From NCBI GenBank assembly GCA_938010425.1, contig CALLUO010000084.1:1-59387 (forward strand): a DNA stretch of 59,387 nt. The letters are read 5' to 3'. Below the pieces are notes generated by a model, which worked only from the letters and a program-made list of their open reading frames with translations, was not told the origin of the DNA and did no database searches. This document shows positions 33,721-43,655 of this stretch, piece after piece. This DNA is from an uncultured Elioraea sp. (lineage in GTDB: Bacteria; Pseudomonadota; Alphaproteobacteria; Acetobacterales; Acetobacteraceae). The first letter of the stretch is position 1, and the number at the start of each line of letters is the position of its first letter. Position numbers and translations under genes: made by a program.

Positions 33721-36042
33721 TCAAGCCGCCCGCATGCCGGCGAGGAAGCGATCGACTTCGCCTGTGAGCTTTGACGCTTCGACTGCAAGCCCGTTCGCCG
33801 CCTCGAGCACCTGCACTGCCTCCGTCCCGGCCCTCTCGACCGCCTGACTGACGGAACTAATGGTGCTGGCGACCTCGGAGGTTCCGGCCGCCGCCTGCTG
33901 AACGCTACGCGCGATCTCCGCCGTCGCCGCACCCTGCTGTTCCACAGCGGTGGCGATCGAGGTTGCGATTGCCTCCATGCGCCGGATTGTTCCGGCAATG
34001 GAGCGGATCGCGGAAACCGCCTGGTTGGTCACCCCTTGCATGGCGTTGATTTGGGTTGCGATCTCCTCCGTCGCCTTAGCGGTCTGGCCGGCGAGATTCT
34101 TTACTTCCGAGGCGACGACGGCAAAGCCCTTGCCCGCTTCGCCGGCACGCGCCGCTTCGATGGTCGCGTTGAGTGCAAGCAGGTTCGTCTGGCTCGCGAT
34201 GTCGCCGATCAGCCTCACCACGTCGCCGATGCGGGTGGCGGCGTCAGCGAGTCCCTTTACTGTCTCGTCCGTCGCCTGCGCCTGGGTCACTGCTTCCGCT
34301 GCGATCGCTGCGCTTTCCTGCACCTGACGTGCGATTTCGCGTACGCTGGCGGCGAGTTCCTCGGCAGAAGCCGCGACTGTTTGCACGTTCATGCTCGCCT
34401 GGTCGGTGGCGGCGGCGACTGCAACTGTCTGCTTTCCCGTCTCGGAGGCGACCTGGGTGAGGGTTTCAGCCGAGGCGCGCAGGGAGTGGGCAGCGCCAAG
34501 CACGCTTTTCGCCACCGCGCCGACATGCGACTCTAACTCGTCGGCGAGGCGGACCTCCCGCGTGATCACCTCCCAGTTGAGCAGGGCACCGGCATAGGCA
34601 CCGCTGCGATTGCGCACGGCGCTAATGGTCAGGGTCATCGTCTCCGGGCCGAGGCGGATTCTTGCTTTGTGCGGCAGCTGGGCCGGATCTGAGAGGATGG
34701 ACTGCACGCGTTTGGGGTCGCGATGGAAAATGTCGACGCTCTGGCCGATGAGCGCGTCGACCTTCACCGGGAGGAGATGTTCAACCGAGGCGAGCGTCTC
34801 GCGCGTGGCCTGGTTGAGGTAGGTGATGCGAAACTCGTTATTCGGGTCGGCCACCATCACCGGCTGCGGCAGTTGATCGAGGATCTGGCCCTGCATGAAG
34901 GCGCGTTCTGCCTCGGCACGCAGGCGTTCCGTCGCAGCAGCGATGCGCCCGATCTCGTCTCGCCGCCCGGTGAAGCCGACATCGACCGCGGTGTCGCCAG
35001 ACGCAATCCGGTCGAGGGTCGCGCTCACCCGTCGCAGAGGGGAGGAAATGGCGAAGGTCGTCGCGACGCCAGAGGCCACCAAGGTGGCGGCAATGCCAAG
35101 GCAGATCACCAACAAGTGCTGCCGGACCGTACCACCCTCCGCTTGTAAGAGCGCCTCGAACTCCCGTTGCGTCGTGGCATAGCTGCCGACCAGCGCGCCG
35201 AGCAGCCGCTCTGCGTTCGCTCTTGCAGGCGCCGTGCCCTCGCGCTGGTAGGAGGCGATCTGGGCCGTGAAACCAGCGAGTTGGCTTGCCGTGGCGCTGA
35301 GTTCGGTGAAAGCCTGCTGCAGAGCGAGCACTTGGTCGTGGAACGAGGCCGAGCCCGGGGCCTTGAGCAGCGGCCGAAGCGCCGTGTGCCCGAGCGCAAT
35401 CGCCGCCTGCATGGCGTTGCGTTGCCTGCCGTCTCCGGTAGCCAGGTAGCGCAACACGGCGATGCGCAGATCGGCTGCTGCCTCGCCGAGCTCGACCAGT
35501 TTCGCCCGCGCGTCGTTCTCCGCCACCGTGTCCATGCCCTCGAGCCAGATCGCGGTCTCGACCTCAGTCACGCGGTCGCGAAAGCGATCAGTGGCCGGGA
35601 GAAAAGCTTCGTCGCGCGCAGCAAGCAGGCGCTTGCGGAGTTCGCCCATGGTGGCGATGGCGTCGCGATAGGCGGCAACGGCGCCCTCGGCTTCGGTGAG
35701 GCGCCGGCGAAGTGCCTCGTCCGTCTCCTTGCTTAGCGTTCGGGCAAGGTGCCCGAGAGCCTGGCTTGCAGCCTCGGTCGCGCGCACGACCGCCGCGTCG
35801 GCCGTCGGTGCGTCCTGCGCCATTTGCACGTCGCGATTAAAGGTCGGCATTTGCAGAAGCGAGGTAATCGCCTCCCGCACCGCCACCTCCTTCGCCACAG
35901 CTTCACCATGGCGCTCATTGGAGCGTTCCATGCGGTCGAGCCCCCGCATGGTCTGAAAGATCAGGACGCCCACCAGCCCGAGGGTGATCGCCCCCGACAG
36001 CGCCAGTTTGCCGGCGATTGGAAGATTGCTGATGATGCGCAT
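33721..36042 (-). CDS. Methyl-accepting chemotaxis protein with HAMP and PAS domains
   Basis: 773 residues from ATG 36042 (preceded by GAAGGG). Layout: transmembrane helix 1 at about residues 8-30, a helical ligand-binding region to about 303 exposed to the periplasm, helix 2 at about 306-329 ([20 protein letters not shown]), HAMP to about 385, a PAS domain at about 390-500 ([29 protein letters not shown]), and a coiled signalling domain ending near 770 with [19 protein letters not shown]. It reports an outside signal to CheA. Beside an aminotransferase and the hydantoin operon it may sense a nitrogenous nutrient. No other che gene is in the window. Confidence 0.92.
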   Translation of the reverse strand: MRIISNLPIAGKLALSGAITLGLVGVLIFQTMRGLDRMERSNERHGEAVAKEVAVREAITSLLQMPTFNRDVQMAQDAPTADAAVVRATEAASQALGHLARTLSKETDEALRRRLTEAEGAVAAYRDAIATMGELRKRLLAARDEAFLPATDRFRDRVTEVETAIWLEGMDTVAENDARAKLVELGEAAADLRIAVLRYLATGDGRQRNAMQAAIALGHTALRPLLKAPGSASFHDQVLALQQAFTELSATASQLAGFTAQIASYQREGTAPARANAERLLGALVGSYATTQREFEALLQAEGGTVRQHLLVICLGIAATLVASGVATTFAISSPLRRVSATLDRIASGDTAVDVGFTGRRDEIGRIAAATERLRAEAERAFMQGQILDQLPQPVMVADPNNEFRITYLNQATRETLASVEHLLPVKVDALIGQSVDIFHRDPKRVQSILSDPAQLPHKARIRLGPETMTLTISAVRNRSGAYAGALLNWEVITREVRLADELESHVGAVAKSVLGAAHSLRASAETLTQVASETGKQTVAVAAATDQASMNVQTVAASAEELAASVREIARQVQESAAIAAEAVTQAQATDETVKGLADAATRIGDVVRLIGDIASQTNLLALNATIEAARAGEAGKGFAVVASEVKNLAGQTAKATEEIATQINAMQGVTNQAVSAIRSIAGTIRRMEAIATSIATAVEQQGAATAEIARSVQQAAAGTSEVASTISSVSQAVERAGTEAVQVLEAANGLAVEASKLTGEVDRFLAGMRAA

Positions 36043-36163
36043 GCCGATGCCCTTCGCTTTCATCGAGGATGCGCATGAGCATCTCCGCCAGGCCTTAATG
36101 GCCGGTTAGCGGGTGCGGTTGATCACCCAAGCCGGCGCGACCCAGCCGAGTGGTGGGCTCTCG

Positions 36164-37567
36164 TCACGCCATCGTACTGTCACGCTCGTGCGCGAGGCGG
36201 GCGGCGAGGTCGTCGAGGGCGCGGCCAAAGCGGTCGAGAAGCTCGTCGATTTCCGCGCGCGAAATGATGAGGGGGGGCGAGAAACCGATCGTGTCATGCA
36301 CCATGGCGCGACAAATCAAGCCGCGCTCCTCCGCGTGCTTGACAAGGCGCGGGCCAATCTTGCGCGAGGGGGCGAAGTTCCGGCGCGCCTCCTTGTCTTC
36401 GACGAGCTCGACACCCGCGATCAGCCCAACCCCGCGCACCTCGCCCACCAGAGGGTGGTCGGCGAAGCGTTCGCGCAGCTGCGCCTGGAAATAGGGCCCC
36501 ACCTCGCGCACCTTCCCGACAATGTCGATCTCGTCATAGATTTTCAGCGTCTCTACCGCCACCGCCGCTGGCACGGGATGGCCCGAATACGTGAAGCCGT
36601 GGCCGAAGCTGCCCATCTCATGGCTTTGTCTGGCCAGTGCTTGGAATACGCGGTCGTTCACCATGACCGCCGAGATCGGCAAATAGGCGTTAGAGAGCGC
36701 TTTGGCGCAGACGAGGAGGTCGGGTTCGAGGCCGAAAGTCTGGCTGCCCCAGTAGTTGCCGGTGCGCCCGAAGCCGCAGATCACCTCATCGGCAACGAGC
36801 AAGATGTCGTATTTGCGCAAAATGGGTTGGATCGCCTCAAAATAGCCGCGCGGCGGAACGACCACGCCGCCTGCCCCCTGCACAGGTTCAGCGAACATCG
36901 CCGCGATTGTCTCAGGCCCCTCGCGCAGGATGAGCGCCTCCAATTCTTCGGCGAGACGCTGGCTGAACTGCTCCTCCGTCTCGCCGGGCAGCCCCTCGTG
37001 GTAATGGGTTGGACAGCGGAGGTGTAAAAAGCCGGGCAGCGGCAAGTCGAAGCCTTTGTGGTTGATCGTCTGCCCGGTGACCGAGCCGGCAGCGATGGTG
37101 ATGCCGTGATAGCCGCGCACCCGGCCGAGGATCTTCTTCTTCTCAGGCCGGCCCCAAGCGTTGTTTGCGTACCATATCATTTTGATAGCGGTATCGTTCG
37201 CCTCAGAACCGGAATTGGCGAAGAAGACGCGGCTCATCGGTACCGGCGCGCGGGCGAGCAGCATCTCGGCAAGCTCGATCATCGGCGGGTGCGACCGCCC
37301 GCCAAAAGCATGGTAAAACGGCAAGGCGCGCATTTGCCGTACAGCCGCCTCGACCAAGCGTTCATTGTCGAAGCCCAAGGCAGTGCACCACAGCCCGGCG
37401 AGGGTATCGATGTATTCCCGCCCTGCTTCGTCCCACACCCTCACGCCCTTGCCGCGGGTGATCACAAGAGGCCCCGTACGCAGATGCGCCTCGAGATCCG
37501 TGTAAGGGTGCAGCACGGACGCGATGTCGCGAGCAGACGGGCTGTTGGGGCGGAGGGGAGCGTTCAT
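36164..37567 (-). CDS. Class III omega-type aminotransferase
   Basis: 467 residues from ATG 37567, which follows GAGGAGAT; an extension to 37588 is possible. Class III pattern: GLWCTALGFDNERLVEAAV, FFANSGSEANDTAIKMI near the cofactor phosphate site, AEPVQGAGGVVVPPRGY, LLVADEVICGFGRTGNYWG with the cofactor aspartate, and LVCAKALSNAYLPISAV with the PLP lysine. The family transfers amino groups from omega-amino acids, beta-alanine or polyamines to pyruvate or a similar acceptor. It lies 121 bp upstream of the MCP gene on the same strand and is divergent from the molybdoenzyme. Confidence 0.9.
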   Translation of the reverse strand: MNAPLRPNSPSARDIASVLHPYTDLEAHLRTGPLVITRGKGVRVWDEAGREYIDTLAGLWCTALGFDNERLVEAAVRQMRALPFYHAFGGRSHPPMIELAEMLLARAPVPMSRVFFANSGSEANDTAIKMIWYANNAWGRPEKKKILGRVRGYHGITIAAGSVTGQTINHKGFDLPLPGFLHLRCPTHYHEGLPGETEEQFSQRLAEELEALILREGPETIAAMFAEPVQGAGGVVVPPRGYFEAIQPILRKYDILLVADEVICGFGRTGNYWGSQTFGLEPDLLVCAKALSNAYLPISAVMVNDRVFQALARQSHEMGSFGHGFTYSGHPVPAAVAVETLKIYDEIDIVGKVREVGPYFQAQLRERFADHPLVGEVRGVGLIAGVELVEDKEARRNFAPSRKIGPRLVKHAEERGLICRAMVHDTIGFSPPLIISRAEIDELLDRFGRALDDLAARLAHERDSTMA

Positions 37568-37641
37568 CGGGATCTCCTCGTCTGGCACGCGAGTATAGGA
37601 AGCGACCGGTGGGTTCGGCCAGGTCGTCTCCTCTCGCGCTA

Positions 37642-37653
37642 CGGGCTAGCCCG
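37642..37653. promoter_or_regulatory. Perfect 12-bp palindrome in the divergent control region
   Basis: CGGGCTAGCCCG is a perfect palindrome in the gap between the divergent aminotransferase (start 37567) and molybdoenzyme (start 37668 or 37701). It is flanked by direct repeats CGCGCTA on both sides. It could be an operator for a dimeric regulator. Confidence 0.3.
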
Positions 37654-37700
37654 CGCTAAGTGAGGGAGTGGACGCAAGGGGGAACGGAACCGACTGCGCG

Positions 37701-40007
37701 ATGGCCATCGCTGTGCCGCACGCGGCGCATTGGGGCGCCTTCGAGGCCCTGGTCGAGGCGGGCCGTGTGGTCGGCGTGCGCTCTTTCGGCCGCGACCGCG
37801 CACCAGGGCGGTTGCTCGCCGCCATACCCGACCTCGTGCATGCGCGCGTGCGGATCGACCGGCCCCATGTACGCAAGGGATGGCTCGCGGGTTGTCGCGC
37901 GGGCAGCCCGCGCGGCGGCGATCCCTTCGTGCCCATCTCCTGGGACCGCGCCATCCGCCTGGTTGCCGAGGAGGTCGCGCGCGTGCGGGCCGAACACGGC
38001 AACGGCGCGATCTTCGGCGGTTCCTATGGCTGGGCCTCAGCGGGGCGGTTCCACCATGCGCGCACGCAGCTGCAGCGCCTCCTCGCCCTCCTCGGCGGCT
38101 ACGTCGGCCAGGTGACCAACTACTCCTACGCCGCCGGCATGACGCTGATGCCGCACATCGTTGGCACCAATGACTGCATCCAGGGCCCAGCCACCGATTG
38201 GCCCTCCATCCTCGCCCATGCCCGCGTGCTGGTCTGCTTCGGCGGGCTGCCGCTGAAGAACGGCGAGGTGTGCGCCGGGGGGGCAGGCGAGGGCCAGTAT
38301 CGCCTGTGGCTGGCCAAACTTGCGCGGACGGGACTCAAGGTCCTCAACGTTTCACCCGATCGCTCGTCTACCCCAGCTTTTCTCGGTGCGGAGTGGGTCC
38401 CCATCCGCCCCGGCACTGACACCGCCTTCATGCTCGCGATGGCCCATGTCATGGTCTCTGAAGGGCTGGAGGATCGCGCCTTCCTCGCCAGTCACTGTGT
38501 CGGTTGGCAGACGCTCCGCGCCTACATCCTGGGTACGACCGACGGTGTCGCGAAAACGCCCGCCTGGGCGGAAGCGATCACGGCCGTGCCGGCGCAGCGA
38601 ATCGCAAACATCGCGCGCATGATCGCGCGCGAACCCTGCATGATCACCGCCACCTGGTCTCTGCAGAGGGCGGATGGGGGCGAACAGCCCTTCTGGATGG
38701 TGGTAGCGCTCGCCGCGATGACGGGCGGCATCGGGCGTCCCGGCCGCGGCTTCGCCTTCGGCTATGGCTCGATCAACGGCGTTGGCAACCCGCGCCACGA
38801 TCTGCCCGTTCCTGCCCTCTCGCCTGGGCGAAACCCCTTGGGCCTGTTCATCCCTGTCGCGCGCCTCACCGACATGCTGGAGCGGCCCGGCGAGCGCTAT
38901 GACTACAACGGCCGCACCTTCACCTATCCCGACATCCGCCTGATCTGGTGGGCAGGCGGCAACCCTTTCCACCACCACCAGGACCTGAACCGGCTTTTGC
39001 GCGCTTGGGCCAAGCCTGACACCATCATCGTGCAAGAGCCGTGGTGGACACCGCTTGCGCGCCACGCCGACATCGTGCTGCCGGCGACGACCACGCTCGA
39101 GCGCAACGACATCGCCGCCTCCTCGCGCGACCGGTTCGTTCTCGCCATGAAACAAGCGCTGCCGCCGCAGGGCCTTGCACGCGACGATTGGGCGATGCTC
39201 GCCGACATCGCCGAGGAATTCGGCCTGCGCGCGCGCTTCACCGAACAGCGCGATGAGCCCGCTTGGCTTGCCCATCTGTACGAGACGGCGCGTCGCGGCT
39301 GGAGCGAATACGGGCTCGAGACGCCCGATTTCGACGGCTTCTGGGAGCGTGGGTTCCTCGAATTCGACCCGCCCGCGCGTCCCTTTGTGCTGTTCGAAGG
39401 ATTCCGGAACGATCCCTACACGGAACCGCTTGCCACGCCCTCGGGCAAGGTTGAGCTCTTCTCCGAAACCATCGCCGGCTTCGGCTACGACGACTGCCCA
39501 GGCCACCCGGTGTGGAAGGAACCGCGCGAGTGGCTCGGCTCAGCTCTCGCCGCACGCTACCCGCTGCATTTGTTGACTGACCAACCCGCCACACGGCTAC
39601 ACGGGCAGGGTGACCCGGGCCGGGTCAGCCTCGCCGCCAAGATTGCCGGGCGGGAGCCGATCCGAATCCACCCCGCGGACGCCGCTGAGCGAGGCATTGC
39701 AGCAGGCGATGTGGTGCGCGTGTTCAACGACCGCGGCGCCTGCTTGGCCGCTGCCATGCTGGACGATGGCTTGCTGCGCGGCGTGGTGACGATGGCGACG
39801 GGGGCGTGGTTCGACCCGCTTGAACCCGGAGTGCCGGGGTCGCTTTGCGTGCACGGCAACCCGAACGTGCTGACGCGCGATGAGGGCACGTCTCGGCTCG
39901 GCCAGGGCCCTGTCGCGCAGTCCTGTCTGGTCGAGATCGAACGTTGGCAGGGGATTCTGCCGCCTGTGCGCGTGCACGACCCCCCGCCAATCGAGGAGGA
40001 GCCATAA
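37701..40007 (+). CDS. Molybdopterin oxidoreductase, BisC/DMSO-reductase type
   Basis: 768 residues from ATG 37701 (GTG 37668 is an alternative). Near residue 107 the sequence GGSYGWASAGRFHHARTQL is the DMSO/TMAO-reductase-family segment in which serine binds the metal; NYSYAAGMTLMPHIVGTNDC and LIWWAGGNPFHHHQDLNR are further family hallmarks. A C-terminal molybdopterin-dinucleotide domain (PLHLLTDQPATRLHGQGDP) closes the protein. There is no N-terminal iron-sulfur cysteine motif and no twin-arginine signal, so it is a cytoplasmic BisC-like enzyme that reduces S- or N-oxides such as biotin or methionine sulfoxide. The next gene starts 4 bp after its stop. Confidence 0.9.
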   Translation: MAIAVPHAAHWGAFEALVEAGRVVGVRSFGRDRAPGRLLAAIPDLVHARVRIDRPHVRKGWLAGCRAGSPRGGDPFVPISWDRAIRLVAEEVARVRAEHGNGAIFGGSYGWASAGRFHHARTQLQRLLALLGGYVGQVTNYSYAAGMTLMPHIVGTNDCIQGPATDWPSILAHARVLVCFGGLPLKNGEVCAGGAGEGQYRLWLAKLARTGLKVLNVSPDRSSTPAFLGAEWVPIRPGTDTAFMLAMAHVMVSEGLEDRAFLASHCVGWQTLRAYILGTTDGVAKTPAWAEAITAVPAQRIANIARMIAREPCMITATWSLQRADGGEQPFWMVVALAAMTGGIGRPGRGFAFGYGSINGVGNPRHDLPVPALSPGRNPLGLFIPVARLTDMLERPGERYDYNGRTFTYPDIRLIWWAGGNPFHHHQDLNRLLRAWAKPDTIIVQEPWWTPLARHADIVLPATTTLERNDIAASSRDRFVLAMKQALPPQGLARDDWAMLADIAEEFGLRARFTEQRDEPAWLAHLYETARRGWSEYGLETPDFDGFWERGFLEFDPPARPFVLFEGFRNDPYTEPLATPSGKVELFSETIAGFGYDDCPGHPVWKEPREWLGSALAARYPLHLLTDQPATRLHGQGDPGRVSLAAKIAGREPIRIHPADAAERGIAAGDVVRVFNDRGACLAAAMLDDGLLRGVVTMATGAWFDPLEPGVPGSLCVHGNPNVLTRDEGTSRLGQGPVAQSCLVEIERWQGILPPVRVHDPPPIEEEP

Positions 40008-40011
40008 ACCG

Positions 40012-41670
40012 GTGCCGATCCTCTGCCGACGCACGCTGCTAGCCACCTCGGCCGCCGCCCTTGCCTGGCCTGCTGCCGCGCAGCCCGGCGTGTCCGACAT
40101 TCTCGACGTCTCCCAGCCGGTGCTCCTCGATGACCGCATCGCGCCCGGCTATCGGCGCGACGTTCTGCTGCGCTGGGGCGATCGGGTAGCGTTCAATGCC
40201 CCGCCATGGAACCCGCACCTGCCGGACGCCGAGGCCGCCGCCACGCAGTTTGGCTGGGATGCGCGGCTTGCCGCTATCATCGCGCCGCCACCGGCGGCGG
40301 ATGGAATTCCACGCCTGGTCGCCGTCTTTACGCACACGCAGGTCGATCCGCGTCTCGCTTTCCCCTCTCTTTTGCCCAATCCAGCGATTGAGATGGGCAT
40401 GGTCGGGGCTTCGGTGGTCAATCTCGAGTTTCTCGGCGGGCGGTGGGTGGTGGTGGATGGCGGGTTTCAGGCGCGTCGTCTGACAGCCACCACGCTTTGC
40501 CGCATCAGTGGCCCTGCTGCGGGGGATGCGCGGCTGCGTACCGGCGAGGACCCTGCCGGGATGGCCGCGCGCGGCATTCTGGCTGCCGAAGGAGGCTCAG
40601 CCACGCTCTGGCGCACCGTTCTGTTGGCAGAAGGAGACGCTGCCGGACAGATCGCTGCCTGGGGCGACCTTGCTCCTCGCTATCGCGAGGCGAACGAGTC
40701 GAACCGTTTCGGCTGGGTGGTGGAAGTCGACGCGCTCGACCCTACGGCAGTCCCGGTCAAACGCACCGCCTTGGGACGTTTCCCGAAGGCCGACGTAGCT
40801 GTCACGCGCGCGGTCGATGGCAGGCCCGTGGTGTACATGACGGAAGCCCGCCGCGACGGATTTCTTTATCGCTTCGTCGCTGCCCGCGCGCCGGATGGCG
40901 AGGGGCTGGCCGCCAACGGCGCGCTGTTGGATGAGGGGGCATTGTCGGTCGCCCGCGTGGAAGGGGCGAGCATTCGCTGGCTTCGTCTTCCCGCCACCGC
41001 TGCCGCTCTCATCGATGCCAGGATAGCGGCGGAACAGGCGGGGGCGACGCCGTTCGATTCGCCCTCCGGGCTCGCCCTTGCGCCGGATGGTCGGCTGTTC
41101 CTCGCCTGCCGCGGTGGCGAGCGCACCCCGGCGCGCCTCGATTCGCTGAACCCTCGCCCAATCAATCCGTGGGGCCACGTCGTCGAAATCGTCCCCCACA
41201 ACCGAGACCATGGGGCTGAGGCCGCCTCCGGTGCGGTGCTGATTCTCGGCGGCGATCCCGCCCAGCCAGGGTCGACCGCGCGCTACGGTGCGGGGTCGCG
41301 CGTTTGGCTCGCTGCACCAGCGGTGTTGGAGGTCGACGCGCGCGGGCGTCTGTTTATCGGCACCGCGCAAGGAAGCTTGCAGCGCACAACCGGCATCGCC
41401 GATGGAATTTACGTCTGCGGCACCGCTGCGGCTGCAACGCGGGGTTCGATCGCCCTGCTTTATGCCGCCCCTCGCGCCGCCACCATCGGTGGGCTTCGCT
41501 TTTCGCCCGATCACACAACGCTGTTTTCGGTCGTGCGCACGCCGGGGGCGGAGCCGGGCGCCGACTTCACCCGCCCCACCACGCGCTGGCCTGCGTTCGA
41601 ACCCGCCCTTCCGCCGCGCACCACCGCGATCGCGATCGCGCGCGACCGAGGCGGGATGATTGGAGGCTGA
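40012..41670 (+). CDS. PhoX-like (DUF839) secreted protein with altered metal site
   Basis: 552 residues from GTG 40012. It starts PILCRRTLLATSAAALAWP followed by AAAQPG, a Tat-like or Sec-like signal with an AxA cleavage site. Body segments match PhoX/DUF839: EMGMVGASVVNLEFLGGRW, FGWVVEVDALDPTAVPVKRT, VVYMTEARRDGFLYRFV, DSPSGLALAPDGRLFLA, NPWGHVVEIVP and a late PDHTTLFSVVRTPGAEPG. PhoX proteins are iron/calcium phosphatases with a hallmark N-C-x-G-G-x-T-P-W-G-T segment; here the matching stretch reads ILAAEGGSATLWRTVLLAEG, so the iron-binding Cys is absent. It may not be a phosphatase. It follows the molybdoenzyme directly, in an operon. Confidence 0.82.
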   Translation: MPILCRRTLLATSAAALAWPAAAQPGVSDILDVSQPVLLDDRIAPGYRRDVLLRWGDRVAFNAPPWNPHLPDAEAAATQFGWDARLAAIIAPPPAADGIPRLVAVFTHTQVDPRLAFPSLLPNPAIEMGMVGASVVNLEFLGGRWVVVDGGFQARRLTATTLCRISGPAAGDARLRTGEDPAGMAARGILAAEGGSATLWRTVLLAEGDAAGQIAAWGDLAPRYREANESNRFGWVVEVDALDPTAVPVKRTALGRFPKADVAVTRAVDGRPVVYMTEARRDGFLYRFVAARAPDGEGLAANGALLDEGALSVARVEGASIRWLRLPATAAALIDARIAAEQAGATPFDSPSGLALAPDGRLFLACRGGERTPARLDSLNPRPINPWGHVVEIVPHNRDHGAEAASGAVLILGGDPAQPGSTARYGAGSRVWLAAPAVLEVDARGRLFIGTAQGSLQRTTGIADGIYVCGTAAAATRGSIALLYAAPRAATIGGLRFSPDHTTLFSVVRTPGAEPGADFTRPTTRWPAFEPALPPRTTAIAIARDRGGMIGG

Positions 41671-41672
41671 GA

Positions 41673-41718
41673 GGCGAAAGCGCTTCGCCCGCGTGGTCTA
41701 GTCCCCACTCTAGGGGAC
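41673..41718. terminator. Two tandem hairpins between convergent genes
   Basis: GGCGAA-AGCGC-TTCGCC (41673-41689) and GTCCCC-ACTCTA-GGGGAC (41701-41718) are both perfect 6-bp stems. The first lies 2 bp after the PhoX-like stop. The remaining bases up to 41820 show nothing else. Neither stem is followed by a T-run. Confidence 0.5.
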
Positions 41719-41820
41719 GCAGTGCAGACAAGGCCGGTGTTGCTCGGACTGAATGCCACCGAATCGCCGCATGTCGCGCCTTCAGCCACCGCGCGAAACC
41801 GGCGCTGACCGTCAGCCGCG

Positions 41821-42696
41821 CTAGAGATGCGCCTTTGGATCCAGCGCGTCTGCGAGTGCGTCACCGGCAAAGTTGGTCGCGACCACGGTGATGAAGATGG
41901 CAAGCCCCGGCCACACCGCGGCCATTGGGGCGGAGAAGACGAGGTCCTGCGCGTTGGCGAGCATGGCACCCCAAGAAGCGGCGGGTGGTTGGATCCCCAG
42001 ACCGAGGAAGGAAAGCACGGATTCGAGCAGGATCACCGCCCCAATCGACAGCGTGCTCGCCACCGCGACATGCACAGCGAGATTGGGCACCACATGGCGG
42101 GCAAGCAGCCGTGCCGGCGACACGCCAAGCGCGACCGCGGCGCGCGCATAGTCCATGCGCAGGATAGAGAGCGCCGCGGCCCGCGTGATCCGCGCCACCT
42201 TCACCCAGCCAAAAAGCGCGACAATGACGATGATGCGCACGAGATCGGCCGCAAGCGCCCCCCTCGGCAGGCCGATGCGCGCCGGATCGACCGCGGCGAG
42301 CACGATAAGCAAGGGAAGCGCAGGCAGAGCGATGATGCCGTCGGCAAGCCGCATCAAACACGCATCGATCAACCCTCCCCACCAAGCCGCCGCAAGCCCG
42401 ACTGCAAGCCCGATCAACGCTGAGGCGACCGCGCCGCCAAGGCCGACCGCAAGCGACACGCGCGCCCCGTAGAGAAGCCGCAGCAACAGATCGCGTCCCA
42501 ACTCGTCTGTGCCCAGAGGATGTTCGCGGGAGGGTGGGGCGAAGCGTTTGAACAGGTCTGGTGCGAAAGGGTCGTGACCCATCATTTCAGCGACGATGGG
42601 TGCGGCGGCTGCAGCGGAGACGAGCGCGATCAGGACGAGCGCCGAGACAGCACCGGCGCGATGCGCAAGAAACCGGGAGAAGGCGCGTCCGCTCAT
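41821..42696 (-). CDS. Peptide-type ABC transporter permease (DppC/OppC-like)
   Basis: 291 residues from ATG 42696, which overlaps the upstream permease stop by 4 bp. It has an N-terminal helix followed by the family lead HPLGTDELGRDLLLRLLYG, and the permease core with the cytoplasmic loop (EAA-like) RAAVALGVSPARLLARHVVPN that contacts the ATPase. C-terminal LESVLSFLGLGIQPPAASWG is typical of DppC/OppC. It forms the inner-membrane channel with the DppB-like protein. It is the last gene of the pyrE-SBP-dppB-dppC unit; no ATPase gene follows, and its 3' neighbour is convergent. Confidence 0.9.
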   Translation of the reverse strand: MSGRAFSRFLAHRAGAVSALVLIALVSAAAAAPIVAEMMGHDPFAPDLFKRFAPPSREHPLGTDELGRDLLLRLLYGARVSLAVGLGGAVASALIGLAVGLAAAWWGGLIDACLMRLADGIIALPALPLLIVLAAVDPARIGLPRGALAADLVRIIVIVALFGWVKVARITRAAALSILRMDYARAAVALGVSPARLLARHVVPNLAVHVAVASTLSIGAVILLESVLSFLGLGIQPPAASWGAMLANAQDLVFSAPMAAVWPGLAIFITVVATNFAGDALADALDPKAHL

Positions 42697-43637
42697 CGCC
42701 TGAGCCTCGGGTCGAGCGCGAGCTGGATCAGGTCGGCTGCGAGCGAGGCCGCAAGCGTGACCAGGGCAGCAAGCAGAAGAGCAAGCAGCGCGACATTGTA
42801 GTCGTTGCCGAGGATGGCGTCGTAAAGGAGCTTGCCCATGCCGGGCCAGGCGAACACCGTCTCCACCACCAGCGCGCCGGAAACGAGGGTGGCGAAATCC
42901 AGCGCGGCGACGGTGACGATCGGGATCGCCGCATTGGGCAGAGCATGGCGTAGCAGCACCCGCGCAGGTGAAGCGCCCTTGGCGCGCGCTGTTCGGATCC
43001 ACGGCTCGCTTAAAGCCTCAATCATCGCCGCCCGTGTCTGCCGCGCATAGGCGGAAAGCCCGAGCACCGTGAGCGTAAGCGAGGGCAGGGCGAGATGGCG
43101 AAGCCAAGCGGCGAGCGTTGGTTCGGGCGGCGGCCCGCCCGCGGGAAGCCAGCCGAGCACGACGGCGAACAAGATGATCAGCAGGATGGCGAGCCAGAAG
43201 GACGGCATGGCGATGCCGGCGAAGGCGACGGCGTTGACCATCGCGTCGAGCGCGCCACGCGGGCGACGCGCGGCGAGAATGCCAAGCCCGATGCCGATTG
43301 CGCCCGAGGCGATTGTGGTGGGAACAAGAAGGGCGAGCGAGTTGATGAGCGCGTTGGCAAGAACCTCATGCGCAGGTGCCGCGAACAGGCGCGAGAAGCC
43401 AAACTCGCCGGCCAGCGCCGAGGCGGCCCAGGCGAGGTAGCGTTCGAGAAGCGGCCGATCGAGCCCGTGCAGCGCACGCAGGCGTTCGGCGTCGGCGGCA
43501 GAAAGGCGCGGGTCGGACGCGATGGCGAGATCGATGGGATCGCCGGGCATCAGCCCGATCAGAGCGTAGGCGGCGAAGGAAAGCAGGACGACGGTGAGCG
43601 CAGCCTGTGCCATACGCTCGCCGATGAGCCGTAGCAT
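42693..43637 (-). CDS. Peptide-type ABC transporter permease (DppB/OppB-like)
   Basis: 314 residues. It starts MLRLIGERMAQAALTVVLLS and has LIGLMPGDPIDLAIASDPRL, the periplasmic lead of DppB/OppB permeases. The transmembrane core has six hydrophobic segments, and the ATPase-contacting loop reads RTARAKGASPARVLLRHALPN. VVETVFAWPGMGKLLYDAIL is a further family signature. It pairs with the DppC-like permease with a 4-bp overlap and lies 18 bp downstream of the binding-protein gene. The imported solute could be a peptide or another compound of the SBP_bac_5 type. Confidence 0.9.
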   Translation of the reverse strand: MLRLIGERMAQAALTVVLLSFAAYALIGLMPGDPIDLAIASDPRLSAADAERLRALHGLDRPLLERYLAWAASALAGEFGFSRLFAAPAHEVLANALINSLALLVPTTIASGAIGIGLGILAARRPRGALDAMVNAVAFAGIAMPSFWLAILLIILFAVVLGWLPAGGPPPEPTLAAWLRHLALPSLTLTVLGLSAYARQTRAAMIEALSEPWIRTARAKGASPARVLLRHALPNAAIPIVTVAALDFATLVSGALVVETVFAWPGMGKLLYDAILGNDYNVALLALLLAALVTLAASLAADLIQLALDPRLRR

Positions 43638-43655
43638 CGTTTCAAGAACGGGTCA

